This document shows positions 56,361-64,000 of a stretch of 64,000 bases of DNA, one piece after another. The stretch lies in NCBI GenBank assembly GCA_003248755.1, contig QFQW01000004.1:17741-81740 (forward strand), written 5' to 3'. Position 1 is the stretch's first letter. Each line of letters opens with the position of its first letter. The position numbers were made by a program, and so were the translations under genes. The notes below the pieces were generated by a model. It made no database searches. It had not been told where the DNA came from and worked only from the letters and a program-made list of their open reading frames with translations. Source of the stretch: Chryseobacterium sp. (GTDB taxonomy: Bacteria; Bacteroidota; Bacteroidia; Flavobacteriales; Weeksellaceae).

Positions 56361-57023
56361 TTACTGCCAATTAATATTCTCTTTTATTATTTTCGCAGGT
56401 ATTCCTGCACATAGACAATTATCCGGTATATTCTTATTAACTAAAGAATTGGAAGCTATAACTACATTGTTACCAATTTTGACACCTTTGAGAATGGTAA
56501 CGTTGTTACCAATCCAAACATGGTTTCCTATTTTTATTTCTTTGTGTTTATCCTCAATTTCATTGTTATTCAATATATGTGTGTCATCATCCCAAATAGT
56601 GAAATTTTCTGAAATTGCTACATTGTTGCCAATTTCTATATTATGGAAAGTTCTGATTTTACAATTTCTGCTTATGTAACCACTTCCTAATTCAAGTTTA
56701 GCATTTTTTCTGATTATAATATGTCCATTTTTATGCAAATTGAAATTACTGTGAACAATCAGCTTTGATTCTTGCCCCATTATTAGATTAAAGCTTCCGA
56801 TCTCATAATTATCATAATTACTATTAATTGTGAGAATGCCAGATTCAACAATGATTTTAGCATTTTTATCAAGAATCACATTTGTATTGCTTAGAGCATT
56901 TATAATTCCATTATTGCGGAATTTATAATTTAGAAATATATTGGATGATTGTATCAAGGAGATGCACTTCTTATAAAAGTTCATTGCAGAACTTTTACTC
57001 TTAAAGAATAAATAATTTATCAT
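56361..57023 (-). CDS. Hexapeptide-repeat (LbH) acyltransferase
   Basis: 220-residue left-handed beta-helix protein. Imperfect hexapeptide turns run from residue ~45 to ~200, best seen in IGNHVWIGNNVTILKGVKIG and NNVVIASNSLVNKNIPDN, with the end CLCAGIPAKII typical of O-acetyltransferases of the CysE/LacA/NodL group. The putative catalytic His lies in DDDTHILNN. Acetylation of a sugar in a surface polysaccharide is the usual role, but no glycosyltransferases flank it, so the substrate is open. The A/T-rich sequence around the start has no clear -7 box. Confidence 0.83.
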   Translation of the reverse strand: MINYLFFKSKSSAMNFYKKCISLIQSSNIFLNYKFRNNGIINALSNTNVILDKNAKIIVESGILTINSNYDNYEIGSFNLIMGQESKLIVHSNFNLHKNGHIIIRKNAKLELGSGYISRNCKIRTFHNIEIGNNVAISENFTIWDDDTHILNNNEIEDKHKEIKIGNHVWIGNNVTILKGVKIGNNVVIASNSLVNKNIPDNCLCAGIPAKIIKENINWQ

Positions 57024-57097
57024 GATGTGTGTTAAAATTCAAATATGCGAAAAAAATGTAATATTTGAAACTGCTATTATGATTTCTTAAAATTGAC

Positions 57098-57105
57098 TAT
57101 TTTTG
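57098..57105 (+). promoter_or_regulatory. -7 promoter box for upp
   Basis: TATTTTTG (TAnnTTTG), 33 bases upstream of the ATG at 57139. Confidence 0.5.
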
Positions 57106-57138
57106 AAAAAATATTTATTACAAACCAACAATATAGAA

Positions 57139-57789
57139 ATGCTTAAAATTTTATCAGATAACTTCTCTCTTGTCAATTCTTGGATTAATGATTTAAGAAA
57201 TGTTGAAGTCCAGCAAGACCGTATGAAATTCCGTAGAAATATGGAAAGAATTGGTGAAATTGCTGCTTTCGAAATCAGTAAAACTCTTAATCAAAAAGAG
57301 ATTGAAATCATAACACCTCTTGATAAAATTACAGTAAAAGAAATTGAAACGCAGCCTGTTATCACAACAATATTGAGAGCAGGAGTTCCATTGTTTCAGG
57401 GGATTTTGAATTACTTTGATAAAGCAGATTGTGGATTTGTTGCGGCTTACAGAAAACACGATGCCAACGATTACTTTTCCATCAAACAAGATTATTTGAC
57501 TTGTCCAAAACTAGATGGTCGTCCATTAATTGTTGCTGACCCGATGTTAGCGACAGGAGCATCTTTAATCGAGGCAATCAAAGATTTGTTGACGAACGGA
57601 AAACCAACTTCAATTCATATCGTTGCTGCAATTGCTAGCAGACAAGGGGTTGAAACGATTCAGAATGCTTATCCTGATGCTAAAGTCTGGATTGGTGCTT
57701 TGGATGCAAACTTAACTTCAAAAGGTTACATTACGCCAGGTTTGGGAGATGCCGGAGATTTATCTTACGGAGAAAAACTACAGAGATAA
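57139..57789 (+). CDS. upp: Uracil phosphoribosyltransferase
   Basis: 216-residue pyrimidine-salvage enzyme (uracil + PRPP to UMP). The PRPP loop is LIVADPMLATGASLIEAI, and the uracil-binding end is YITPGLGDAGDLSYGEK. ATG at 57139 (MLKILSDNFSLVNSW) matches the family start; a TTG 12 codons upstream overlaps the -7 box and is unlikely. The 3' end is 13 bases from the convergent nrnA gene. Confidence 0.94.
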   Translation: MLKILSDNFSLVNSWINDLRNVEVQQDRMKFRRNMERIGEIAAFEISKTLNQKEIEIITPLDKITVKEIETQPVITTILRAGVPLFQGILNYFDKADCGFVAAYRKHDANDYFSIKQDYLTCPKLDGRPLIVADPMLATGASLIEAIKDLLTNGKPTSIHIVAAIASRQGVETIQNAYPDAKVWIGALDANLTSKGYITPGLGDAGDLSYGEKLQR

Positions 57790-57802
57790 CTTATGGTTGT
57801 AA

Positions 57803-58807
57803 TTAGAAATCCTCTTTTTCAACCTTCTCTTTAAAATCTTCTATAGTATCTTCAATTGATTTAAAATATTTTCCACCGGAAGCATTGATATGACCGCCTC
57901 CATTGAAGTATTTTCTCGCAAATTGATTGGTATCAACATTGTCTTTGGAACGGAAAGAGATTTTTATAAAAGTATCATAAAGATCTTCCATGAAAAATGC
58001 CGCCATTTTTGTTCCGGCAAGACTTAATCCGTAATTGACAAAACCTTCTGTATCACCTTTGTCAAAGCCAAATTCTTTCAATTCGGAACGTTTTAACCAT
58101 AGGATGGCAACTTTTCCGTCTTTAACGAGTTGTATCCTACCAAGAACTAAGGAAAGCAAATTTAATCGTGAAATGGTATTGGTATCCCAAGTGTTGGAGG
58201 TAATGACAGCCGGATCAGCACCTTTCTCTATAAGATCAGCAACAATTCTATGAGTGGTTGCACTTGTTGAGCGGAATCTGAAACCACCTGTATCAGTCAT
58301 TATTCCTGTGTAAAGGCATTGAGCGATATGTGGATTTACAAGATTTTCATCATTATTGGCTTGGATAAAATGATATATCATCTGACAAGTTGCAGGAACT
58401 GTAGTGTCAGAATATACAAAATCGAATTTTTCAGGCATTTGATGATGGTCAATCAAAACTTTTTTAGCTTTAGCTTTTGTAACCCAATCACCAAGAAGTC
58501 CAATTCTTGTAGGTGAATTGAAATCTAAACAAAATATAACATCTGCATTATAAATTGCTTCTCCCGCTACTTTTCTTTTGTATTCTCCAATTACAATTTT
58601 TTTTGAATCCGGCATCCATTTTAAGAATTTTGGAAAATCATTAGGGACAATGATTGTAGCATCCAAACCTTTTGTGGAAAGATAGTGTTTAAGACCAAGA
58701 GAAGAGCCAATAGCGTCACCATCTGGATTGTGGTGCGTTACAATAACGATGTTTTTTTCCGGAACAAGAAGCTGATTGATTTCTGAAATTTCTTTGGCTG
58801 TAAACAT
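57803..58807 (-). CDS. nrnA: Bifunctional oligoribonuclease/PAP phosphatase NrnA (DHH family)
   Basis: 334-residue DHH/DHHA1 phosphoesterase. Metal sites: VTHHNPDGDAIGSSLGL, FCLDFNSP and the DHH motif in VLIDHHQMPEKF; the C-terminal DHHA1 domain has GGGHINASG. These degrade short oligoribonucleotides and 3'-phosphoadenosine 5'-phosphate, the by-product of sulfate assimilation. A minus-strand TATCTTTG box is at 58844-58837, 29 bases before the ATG. Confidence 0.93.
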   Translation of the reverse strand: MFTAKEISEINQLLVPEKNIVIVTHHNPDGDAIGSSLGLKHYLSTKGLDATIIVPNDFPKFLKWMPDSKKIVIGEYKRKVAGEAIYNADVIFCLDFNSPTRIGLLGDWVTKAKAKKVLIDHHQMPEKFDFVYSDTTVPATCQMIYHFIQANNDENLVNPHIAQCLYTGIMTDTGGFRFRSTSATTHRIVADLIEKGADPAVITSNTWDTNTISRLNLLSLVLGRIQLVKDGKVAILWLKRSELKEFGFDKGDTEGFVNYGLSLAGTKMAAFFMEDLYDTFIKISFRSKDNVDTNQFARKYFNGGGHINASGGKYFKSIEDTIEDFKEKVEKEDF

Positions 58808-58836
58808 GTATGAATTTTTGAAAAAATGTGAAGTTC

Positions 58837-58844
58837 CAAAGATA
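58837..58844 (-). promoter_or_regulatory. -7 promoter box for nrnA
   Basis: Minus-strand TATCTTTG, exact consensus, 29 bases upstream of the ATG at 58807. Confidence 0.6.
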
Positions 58845-58877
58845 TAGGAAAAAAGTGGAGTTTCCTATTAGGCTAAA

Positions 58878-58906
58878 TAAAAAAGCCGATTGTTAAATCG
58901 GCTTTA
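58878..58906 (-). terminator. Rho-independent terminator of the T9SS tandem pair
   Basis: Perfect stem AAAGCCGATT / AATCGGCTTT with a four-base loop and a T-run on the minus strand, five bases beyond the stop of the second gene. Confidence 0.88.
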
Positions 58907-58910
58907 TAAA

Positions 58911-59585
58911 TTATTTTTTGATGAATTTTTGAATAAATTCTCCATCGGATTTCAGATAATAAACTCCCGAACTCAGACCTCTAACATTGATTTCTTCTTT
59001 TGTAGATTTTGTAGAAATCGTTTTAAGAAGTTTTCCAGAACTGTCAATCAGTTCAAGGTTAGAACCGACTTTCAAATTGTTTACAATAATATAATCTGTT
59101 GCAGGATTTGGATAGACAGTATGTTTTTTTAAATCATTGTCTTTTACAGAAAGATTTGCCGATTTAAAATGAATTTCTTGGAATATAGCGTTGCTAATTA
59201 CTAATGTTTTTTCTGTTCCATTATTTTGAATAGTATAATAGTAATTGCCATTATCCAAAAAGAAACTACATAATCTTCCAAAGAATTGGTTGACTTCTCC
59301 ATTGTCACCCATGTAATCTGCTAACGTACATGCTTTATTATTTACGGTAAACATATTTTCTCCTGTATAACTTAAATTAGCCGATACAGTATTAAAAAAT
59401 GACAAGTTAAGTTGTGGCATATTTGAATTAAATCTTGTAACTTGTTGATAAGGCATTGCTGGAGGAACTTGATCAGGTGATAATTCGCCAATAACCTTGG
59501 TAACCTGCCAATCAGTGTTTATCAAATCAGAACTTTGTGCGAAAAATAAATTGGATGCAAAAAGTAAAAAATAGAGTTTTTTCAT
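58911..59585 (-). CDS. Secreted protein with T9SS sorting domain (paralogue B)
   Basis: 224 residues. Signal peptide MKKLYFLLFASNLFFAQSS, an N-terminal domain of ~130 residues beginning NTDWQVTKVIGELSP with LADYMGDNGEVNQFFGRLCSF and a final beta pattern, then a type A sorting domain from residue ~150 (HTVYPNPATDYIIVNN; LIDSSGKLLKTI; SSGVYYLKSDGEFIQKFIK). It resembles the gene just upstream in layout and sequence. Two Cys in the central domain could form a disulfide. Secreted or surface-attached by T9SS; function unknown. Confidence 0.85.
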   Translation of the reverse strand: MKKLYFLLFASNLFFAQSSDLINTDWQVTKVIGELSPDQVPPAMPYQQVTRFNSNMPQLNLSFFNTVSANLSYTGENMFTVNNKACTLADYMGDNGEVNQFFGRLCSFFLDNGNYYYTIQNNGTEKTLVISNAIFQEIHFKSANLSVKDNDLKKHTVYPNPATDYIIVNNLKVGSNLELIDSSGKLLKTISTKSTKEEINVRGLSSGVYYLKSDGEFIQKFIKK

Positions 59586-59620
59586 AAGCGATAGTTTTTT
59601 AGTATAAATTATTGATATAG

Positions 59621-60325
59621 TTATTGTTTTATAATTTTTTGAACGGATTTTTCATCAGATTTTAAATAGTATATTCCAGAGTTTAAGTTTTTAAGGTCAA
59701 TTTTTTCTTTATCGGATTGAGTAGTAATTGTTTTAATTAATTTTCCGGAATTATCAATCAGTTGAAGTGTAGAATTGACTTTCAAATTGTCCAAAATAAT
59801 GTAATCTTTTGCTGGGTTAGGATAAACGGAGATTTTTTGTTTTGATACTTCCGATGTTGCAAGAATTGCATCAGAATAAAAAACCTTATTTCCTGCCGGA
59901 TTAGTTATTACTAAGCTTTTTCCCGAAGAAGTTTCTTGATAATCAAAATAAAATCTATCCGTTGCAGGAAAGTACATATAGAAACCTATCACCATTCCGT
60001 CAAATTGTTGAACAGCTTGCTCATTGTCACCATAGTAAACAGCTAGTGTGGCAACCATATTCTCTAAACTAAAGTAATTTTGATTGTTTTCTCCAAAGAT
60101 AAATTTACCACTGGCACCATTATAAAAGTAAGATGATAAAATATTTTCTGTGTTGTTAAGCATCAGACTTCCTGCATTCAAAAATGGAGAAGGGGCATAA
60201 TAATCAGAGCCGTTCCAATTAATTTTGACAACCTTCCAATTGACTGAAGATATTAGAGAATTATATGATTGAGAAAATCCTAACAACCATAAAAAGCTAA
60301 AAAGTAATGTGTAAAGTTTTTTCAT
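59621..60325 (-). CDS. Secreted protein with T9SS sorting domain (paralogue A)
   Basis: 234 residues. Signal peptide MKKLYTLLFSFLWLLGFSQS, a domain starting SSVNWKVVKINWNGSDYYA with AVYYGDNEQAVQQFDGMVIG, then a type A T9SS domain (ISVYPNPAKDYIILDN; LIDNSGKLIKTI; NSGIYYLKSDEKSVQKIIK). The same signal peptide, domain order and many positions recur in the next gene 35 bp downstream, so the two arose by tandem duplication. The first-domain pattern W-V-K near the start resembles lipocalin-like proteins of Flavobacteriia, but this is not certain. Upstream 322 bp (60326-60647) are A/T-rich and hold the era promoter. Confidence 0.85.
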   Translation of the reverse strand: MKKLYTLLFSFLWLLGFSQSYNSLISSVNWKVVKINWNGSDYYAPSPFLNAGSLMLNNTENILSSYFYNGASGKFIFGENNQNYFSLENMVATLAVYYGDNEQAVQQFDGMVIGFYMYFPATDRFYFDYQETSSGKSLVITNPAGNKVFYSDAILATSEVSKQKISVYPNPAKDYIILDNLKVNSTLQLIDNSGKLIKTITTQSDKEKIDLKNLNSGIYYLKSDEKSVQKIIKQ

Positions 60326-60610
60326 AAGCTATAGTTTTAATTTGCCATTAAAGTTACAAAAAATAATTATCTGTAAAATAGATTATTCTTAATTTCAAAA
60401 ATTTCCACTCCTGACAAATAATTATTGCATAGAATATTGTTAATTTAAACAAATGTATGTCATAAATACTGAGAGTGGTTTTATCATATAATACCGTGAT
60501 TTATAGCATTTCTAAATATTGATTATTAGGAAGAATCAGTTTCTACTACTGCCAAATTAATAATTATAGAGTATTAATAATTTTAATAGAGTCTTAGCTC
60601 AAAATTTCCT

Positions 60611-60618
60611 TAACTTTG
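60611..60618 (+). promoter_or_regulatory. -7 promoter box for era
   Basis: TAACTTTG (TAnnTTTG) 29 bases before the era ATG. The remaining part of the 322-bp gap is A/T-rich; I see nothing else in it. Confidence 0.6.
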
Positions 60619-60647
60619 CAGTTCATTCAATTTTATTCAAAGCAATA

Positions 60648-61523
60648 ATGCACAAAGCAGGATTCGTAAATATCGTAGGGAAACCAAATGCCGGAAAATC
60701 TACACTTCTCAATCAATTGATGGGAGAGAAGTTGGCAATTGTAACTCAAAAAGCTCAGACCACAAGACATAGAATTTTCGGAATTTATAATGAAGAAGAT
60801 TTACAAATTGTGTTTTCTGATACGCCAGGAGTTTTGGATCCAAAATATGGTTTACAGGAAAAAATGATGGATTTTGTGAAAGATTCTTTGCAAGATGCAG
60901 ATGTGTTTTTGTTCATTGTAGATGTTACGGATAAAAGTGAACAATCAGAATTTCTCATCGATAAGCTGAACAAAATTCCTGTTCCGGTTTTGCTTTTACT
61001 CAATAAAATCGACCAGACTAATCAGCAGGATCTTGAAAAAATAGCAACAGATTGGCACGAGAGAATTCCGAAAGCGGAGATTCTTCCCATTTCGGCACTC
61101 AATAATTTTAATCTGGATATTATTCTTCCAAAATTGAAAGAGATGTTACCGGAAAATCCGGCTTATTATGACAAAGATATGTACACGGATAAACCGGAAC
61201 GTTTCTTTGTAAATGAGGCCATCCGTGAAAAAATTCTGTTAAATTATGAGAAAGAAATCCCTTATTCTGTAGAGGTTGTAACGGAGATGTTCAAAGAAAA
61301 GGAAGGTATTATTTTCATTGATTCAATTATCTATGTGGAACGCGATACGCAGAAAGGAATTATTATTGGACATAAGGGAGAGGCGATCAAGAAAGTGGGA
61401 ACAGAAGCCCGTTTGGACCTGGAGAAATTCTTCAATAAAAAAATACATCTTAATCTTTTTGTAAAAGTCAAAAAAGATTGGCGGAAAAATGACAGAGATC
61501 TCAAAAACTTTGGTTATAGATAA
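60648..61523 (+). CDS. era: GTPase Era
   Basis: 291-residue GTPase that binds 16S rRNA and helps 30S maturation. G1 is GKPNAGKSTLLNQL, G3 is DTPG (SDTPGVLDPKYG), G4 is NKID, and the C-terminal KH domain has GIIIGHKGEAIKKVGTEAR. Length equals the family (about 300). A terminator overlaps its stop codon. Confidence 0.96.
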   Translation: MHKAGFVNIVGKPNAGKSTLLNQLMGEKLAIVTQKAQTTRHRIFGIYNEEDLQIVFSDTPGVLDPKYGLQEKMMDFVKDSLQDADVFLFIVDVTDKSEQSEFLIDKLNKIPVPVLLLLNKIDQTNQQDLEKIATDWHERIPKAEILPISALNNFNLDIILPKLKEMLPENPAYYDKDMYTDKPERFFVNEAIREKILLNYEKEIPYSVEVVTEMFKEKEGIIFIDSIIYVERDTQKGIIIGHKGEAIKKVGTEARLDLEKFFNKKIHLNLFVKVKKDWRKNDRDLKNFGYR

Positions 61524-61549
61524 AATCCTTTTTAATAAAGGATTTTTTT
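61523..61549 (+). terminator. Rho-independent terminator of era
   Basis: Stem AAATCCTTT / AAAGGATTT with a five-base loop and seven T in total at the end, beginning at the stop codon. Confidence 0.78.
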
Positions 61550-61550
61550 G

Positions 61551-61558
61551 TAGTTTTG
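61551..61558 (+). promoter_or_regulatory. -7 promoter box for the DoxX gene
   Basis: TAGTTTTG directly behind the era terminator, 26 bases before the ATG at 61585. Confidence 0.5.
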
Positions 61559-61584
61559 ATTGGTATATTTTAAAAAAACACAGA

Positions 61585-62010
61585 ATGAAAAATATCAATT
61601 CAACAAAACCTAATCCCAATGCAGTTGATGTAATGGTTCTCGTAATCCGCTTATTTGTGGGGGGGGCTATGCTTACACATGGCGTTCCTAAGTTAGAAAC
61701 ATTAGTTACCAGCAATCAGATTCAGTTTATGAATTTTCTTGGGATGGGATCTATCTTTTCTATGGTGTTGGTGGTCTTTGCAGAATTTTTGTGTTCTATC
61801 CTCATTATTTTAGGACTTTTTACAAGAGTGGCTTGTATTCCGCTGATGATAACAATGCTTGTCGCCTGTTTTGTTGCACACGGTGCAGATACGTATAAAG
61901 ATCAAGAAATGAGTGTTTTGTACTTCTTTTTTTACTTTATAATTTTAGTATTAGGTTCGGGGAAATTCTCAATAGATGACTTGGTAACCAAAAAAGAAGA
62001 GGTTTATTAA
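61585..62010 (+). CDS. DoxX family membrane protein
   Basis: 141-residue membrane protein with four hydrophobic segments and the DoxX pattern VIRLFVGGAMLTHGVPKL, FAEFLCSILIILGLFTRVA and LVACFVAHGADTY. ATG at 61585 is used; a longer frame begins inside era. Family members are linked to thiosulfate:quinone or stress-related redox chemistry, without a firm role for this type. Codons for LFVGG include a run of eight G, an exceptional homopolymer in this A/T-rich DNA. It ends convergent with, and overlaps by four bases, the next small gene. Confidence 0.85.
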   Translation: MKNINSTKPNPNAVDVMVLVIRLFVGGAMLTHGVPKLETLVTSNQIQFMNFLGMGSIFSMVLVVFAEFLCSILIILGLFTRVACIPLMITMLVACFVAHGADTYKDQEMSVLYFFFYFIILVLGSGKFSIDDLVTKKEEVY

Positions 62011-62195
62011 TCAAACCATTGGGCAAAATAATCTTTGATGATTACCCAGAAATTTTTCCCTAGAAAATAAATCAGTGTAGAAGTAATAATACCTTTTACC
62101 GTAAAAAAAATAATTCCACCGATTCCAAATTTTTTCAGCAGACCTTTCCACTTCGGCAATTTCTTTTCTTCAGTTGTCTGTAGTTGGTCGTCCAT
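62007..62195 (-). CDS. Small membrane protein, unknown
   Basis: 62-residue protein. A hydrophilic start (MDDQLQTTEEKKLPKWKGLL) precedes one or two hydrophobic stretches (IGGIIFFTVKGIITSTLIYFL) and an aromatic end (VIIKDYFAQWFD). Small proteins with this K-rich head, a Gly-rich membrane segment and a final acidic/aromatic tail are common hypothetical proteins in Chryseobacterium-like genomes. ATG at 62195 is chosen over a TTG five codons upstream. Function unknown. Confidence 0.68.
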   Translation of the reverse strand: MDDQLQTTEEKKLPKWKGLLKKFGIGGIIFFTVKGIITSTLIYFLGKNFWVIIKDYFAQWFD

Positions 62196-62452
62196 TTTTA
62201 TTTTTTTCAAAAATATGAAAACTTCTGCAATTTAGACTCATTCAAAATTATAAAATATCCTTAATTTATAGATGTTTGAGTTACTGTTATTAAATTATAT
62301 TTAGTGATAACTTCCATTTTTACAAATTAATTATCTTTTCTCATTCTTTAACCTTATATTAATTCTTAATCAGTTACTAACGATTGTTAGTTTTTGATTT
62401 TGCTGGTCAAAATATATTTTTATCTTTAGAGACTTCAAATATAAAAAAATAT

Positions 62453-63994
62453 ATGTCCTCAATTTCAATATCAGAAAGCCTGAAAAAATTAGGCATCTCA
62501 ACAGAAAATAATGGTACTTCTACCGGATTAGAATTCTTCTCTTCTGGTCAAAATATAGACAGTTTTTCTCCCGTTGATGGAAATAAGATTGCTTCTGTAA
62601 AAACTTCAGACGCTAATGATTACGAAAAAGCAGTTGCAAAAGCTCAGGAAGCTTATAAGGAATTCAGACAGGTTCCTTCTCCGAAGCGTGGCGATCTGGT
62701 TCGTCAATTCGGAAATAAATTGAGAGAATATAAAGAAGACTTAGGCAAATTAGTTTCTTATGAGATGGGGAAATCTTTGCAGGAAGGTCTTGGAGAGGTT
62801 CAGGAGATGATTGATATCTGCGATTTTGCAGTTGGTCTGTCTCGACAGCTTCATGGTTACACGATGCATTCCGAAAGGCCTGGACACAGGATGTACGAGC
62901 AATATCATCCGCTTGGGATTGTTGGTGTGATTTCGGCTTTCAATTTTCCCGTTGCAGTTTGGAGCTGGAATGCTGCTTTAGCCTGGATTTGTGGCAATGT
63001 AGTAATCTGGAAACCATCAGAAAAAACACCACTTTGCGCAATCGCTTGTCAAAATATCTTCGCAGAAGTTGCGAGAGAAAACGGACTACCGGAAGGGATT
63101 TCAAACTTGGTAATTGCTGACCACGAGATTGGAGATAGATTAGTTAACGATAAAAAAATCGCTCTTGTTTCCTTCACAGGTTCTACGAGAGTAGGAAGAA
63201 TTGTAGGAAAGAATGTTGCAGAACGTTTCGGAAAATCGATCCTTGAATTGGGCGGAAATAATGCGATCATCATTACAGAAAATGCAGACCTTAATATGTC
63301 AATCATCGGCGCAGTTTTCGGTGCAGTTGGTACAGCTGGGCAAAGATGTACTTCCACAAGAAGATTGATTATTCACGAATCTGTTTATGATGAAGTGAAA
63401 AATCGTCTGGTAAAAGCTTATGGACAGCTTAAAATCGGAAATCCTTTAGATGAAACCAATCACGTTGGCCCACTTATCGATAAATTTGCGGTAAAACAAT
63501 ATCAGGATTCTATCGAAAAATGTAAGTCTGAAGGCGGAAAATTCGTAGTTGAAGGTGGAGTTTTGGAAGGTGATAATTACAATTCCGGTTGCTATGTAAA
63601 ACCGTGTATCGCTGAGGTTGAAAACAATTATGAAATCGTCCAGCACGAGACATTTGCACCAATTCTTTATTTGATTAAGTATAAAACTCTGGACGAAGCA
63701 ATTGCTTTACAGAACGATGTTCCCCAAGGCCTGAGTTCGGCAATTATGACTCAAAACCTAAGAGAAGCAGAATTGTTCCTTTCAAACGGAGGTTCGGATT
63801 GTGGAATTGCAAATGTGAATATTGGAACTTCCGGAGCGGAAATCGGAGGTGCTTTTGGTGGTGAAAAAGAGACAGGAGGCGGAAGAGAATCAGGTTCCGA
63901 TGTCTGGAAATACTATATGAGAAGACAAACCAATACCATTAATTACACCACAAGTTTACCTTTAGCACAGGGAATTAAATTTGATTTAGACTAA
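62453..63994 (+). CDS. ALDH7-type aldehyde dehydrogenase (alpha-aminoadipic semialdehyde dehydrogenase-like)
   Basis: 513-residue NAD+-dependent aldehyde dehydrogenase. Marks are FNFPVAVWSWNAALAWICGN, WKPSEKTPL, LVSFTGSTRVGR, catalytic Glu in LELGGNNA and catalytic Cys in GTAGQRCTSTRRL. The GQRCTSTRR form and the overall length are typical of the ALDH7/antiquitin group, which oxidises alpha-aminoadipate semialdehyde in lysine breakdown. ATG at 62453 is preferred to a TTG at 62384 that would add 23 unrelated residues; a TATCTTTA sequence at ~62421 is a possible -7 box. No other lysine-catabolism gene is in the window. Confidence 0.9.
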   Translation: MSSISISESLKKLGISTENNGTSTGLEFFSSGQNIDSFSPVDGNKIASVKTSDANDYEKAVAKAQEAYKEFRQVPSPKRGDLVRQFGNKLREYKEDLGKLVSYEMGKSLQEGLGEVQEMIDICDFAVGLSRQLHGYTMHSERPGHRMYEQYHPLGIVGVISAFNFPVAVWSWNAALAWICGNVVIWKPSEKTPLCAIACQNIFAEVARENGLPEGISNLVIADHEIGDRLVNDKKIALVSFTGSTRVGRIVGKNVAERFGKSILELGGNNAIIITENADLNMSIIGAVFGAVGTAGQRCTSTRRLIIHESVYDEVKNRLVKAYGQLKIGNPLDETNHVGPLIDKFAVKQYQDSIEKCKSEGGKFVVEGGVLEGDNYNSGCYVKPCIAEVENNYEIVQHETFAPILYLIKYKTLDEAIALQNDVPQGLSSAIMTQNLREAELFLSNGGSDCGIANVNIGTSGAEIGGAFGGEKETGGGRESGSDVWKYYMRRQTNTINYTTSLPLAQGIKFDLD

Positions 63995-64000
63995 AATAAT

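Noticed and set aside
1..64000. tRNA, rRNA, insertion sequences, phage genes
   Set aside because: No cloverleaf with a TTC-containing T-loop in the gaps, no rRNA-like stretch, no transposase or phage protein among the frames I read.

Overview
The window is chromosomal DNA of a low-GC Bacteroidota, most likely a Flavobacteriia of the Weeksellaceae (Chryseobacterium/Epilithonimonas type). This rests on a SusC/SusD pair, four proteins with type IX secretion (T9SS) C-terminal sorting domains, promoters with the Bacteroidota -7 box TAnnTTTG and little Shine-Dalgarno signal, the SecDF fusion, an N-rich DUF4290 protein beside murA, and families of short intergenic repeats I associate with Chryseobacterium-like genomes. 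The genus is inference. I see no rRNA, tRNA, CRISPR array, insertion sequence or prophage. Nearly all of it reads as ordinary backbone with one carbohydrate-use locus.

Layout. 1-10 kb: the end of a KefF-like oxidoreductase with a KefB/C cation:proton antiporter, a secreted M3 peptidase, two Crp/Fnr-type regulators each beside a redox-related gene (AhpD-like, DJ-1-like), and an ABC-F ATPase. 10-14 kb: a repeat-rich gap, a deoxyhypusine-synthase-like protein without the catalytic lysine, an acyltransferase, a 48-residue small protein, a DUF493 protein and ferritin. 14-23 kb: a polysaccharide utilization locus (SusC, SusD, GH144-type glucanase lipoprotein, esterase-like hydrolase, GH3 beta-glucosidase) that fits beta-1,2-glucan use. 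23-35 kb: PQQ sugar dehydrogenase, SecDF, MFS efflux pump, TatA, PAP2, RlmH, YihY, NhaA and Rel/SpoT.

35-45 kb: the three-gene set circularly permuted ATP-grasp / alpha-E / transglutaminase, VanZ, then a six-gene minus-strand run (lipoprotein, MurB, unknown, DsbA-like, ProC, GNAT) behind a PLP aminotransferase. MurB carries a piece of an intergenic repeat as an in-frame insertion. 45-50 kb: DUF1801, a YiiX-like hydrolase and an alpha-oxoamine synthase, then the item I find most interesting: a 15-codon Met-rich leader peptide followed by a complete transcription attenuator (mutually exclusive 1:2, 2:3 and 3:4 pairings) ahead of a DUF4395-NIL-domain operon. The oxoamine synthase and this operon share a palindromic operator at the same place relative to their -7 boxes.

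50-64 kb: a T9SS beta-propeller protein, MurA (with Asp in place of the usual active-site Cys), DUF4290, a DCC-family protein with a haem-binding protein, Der, a hexapeptide acyltransferase, Upp, NrnA, two tandem T9SS paralogues, Era, DoxX and an ALDH7-type dehydrogenase.

Between the genes lie at least five copies of an ~85-105 bp palindromic element, a second short repeat (including the copy inside murB), and two arrays of degenerate 22-23 bp repeats. Start codons were chosen by signal peptides, family N-termini and -7 box positions; several differ from the longest possible frame.
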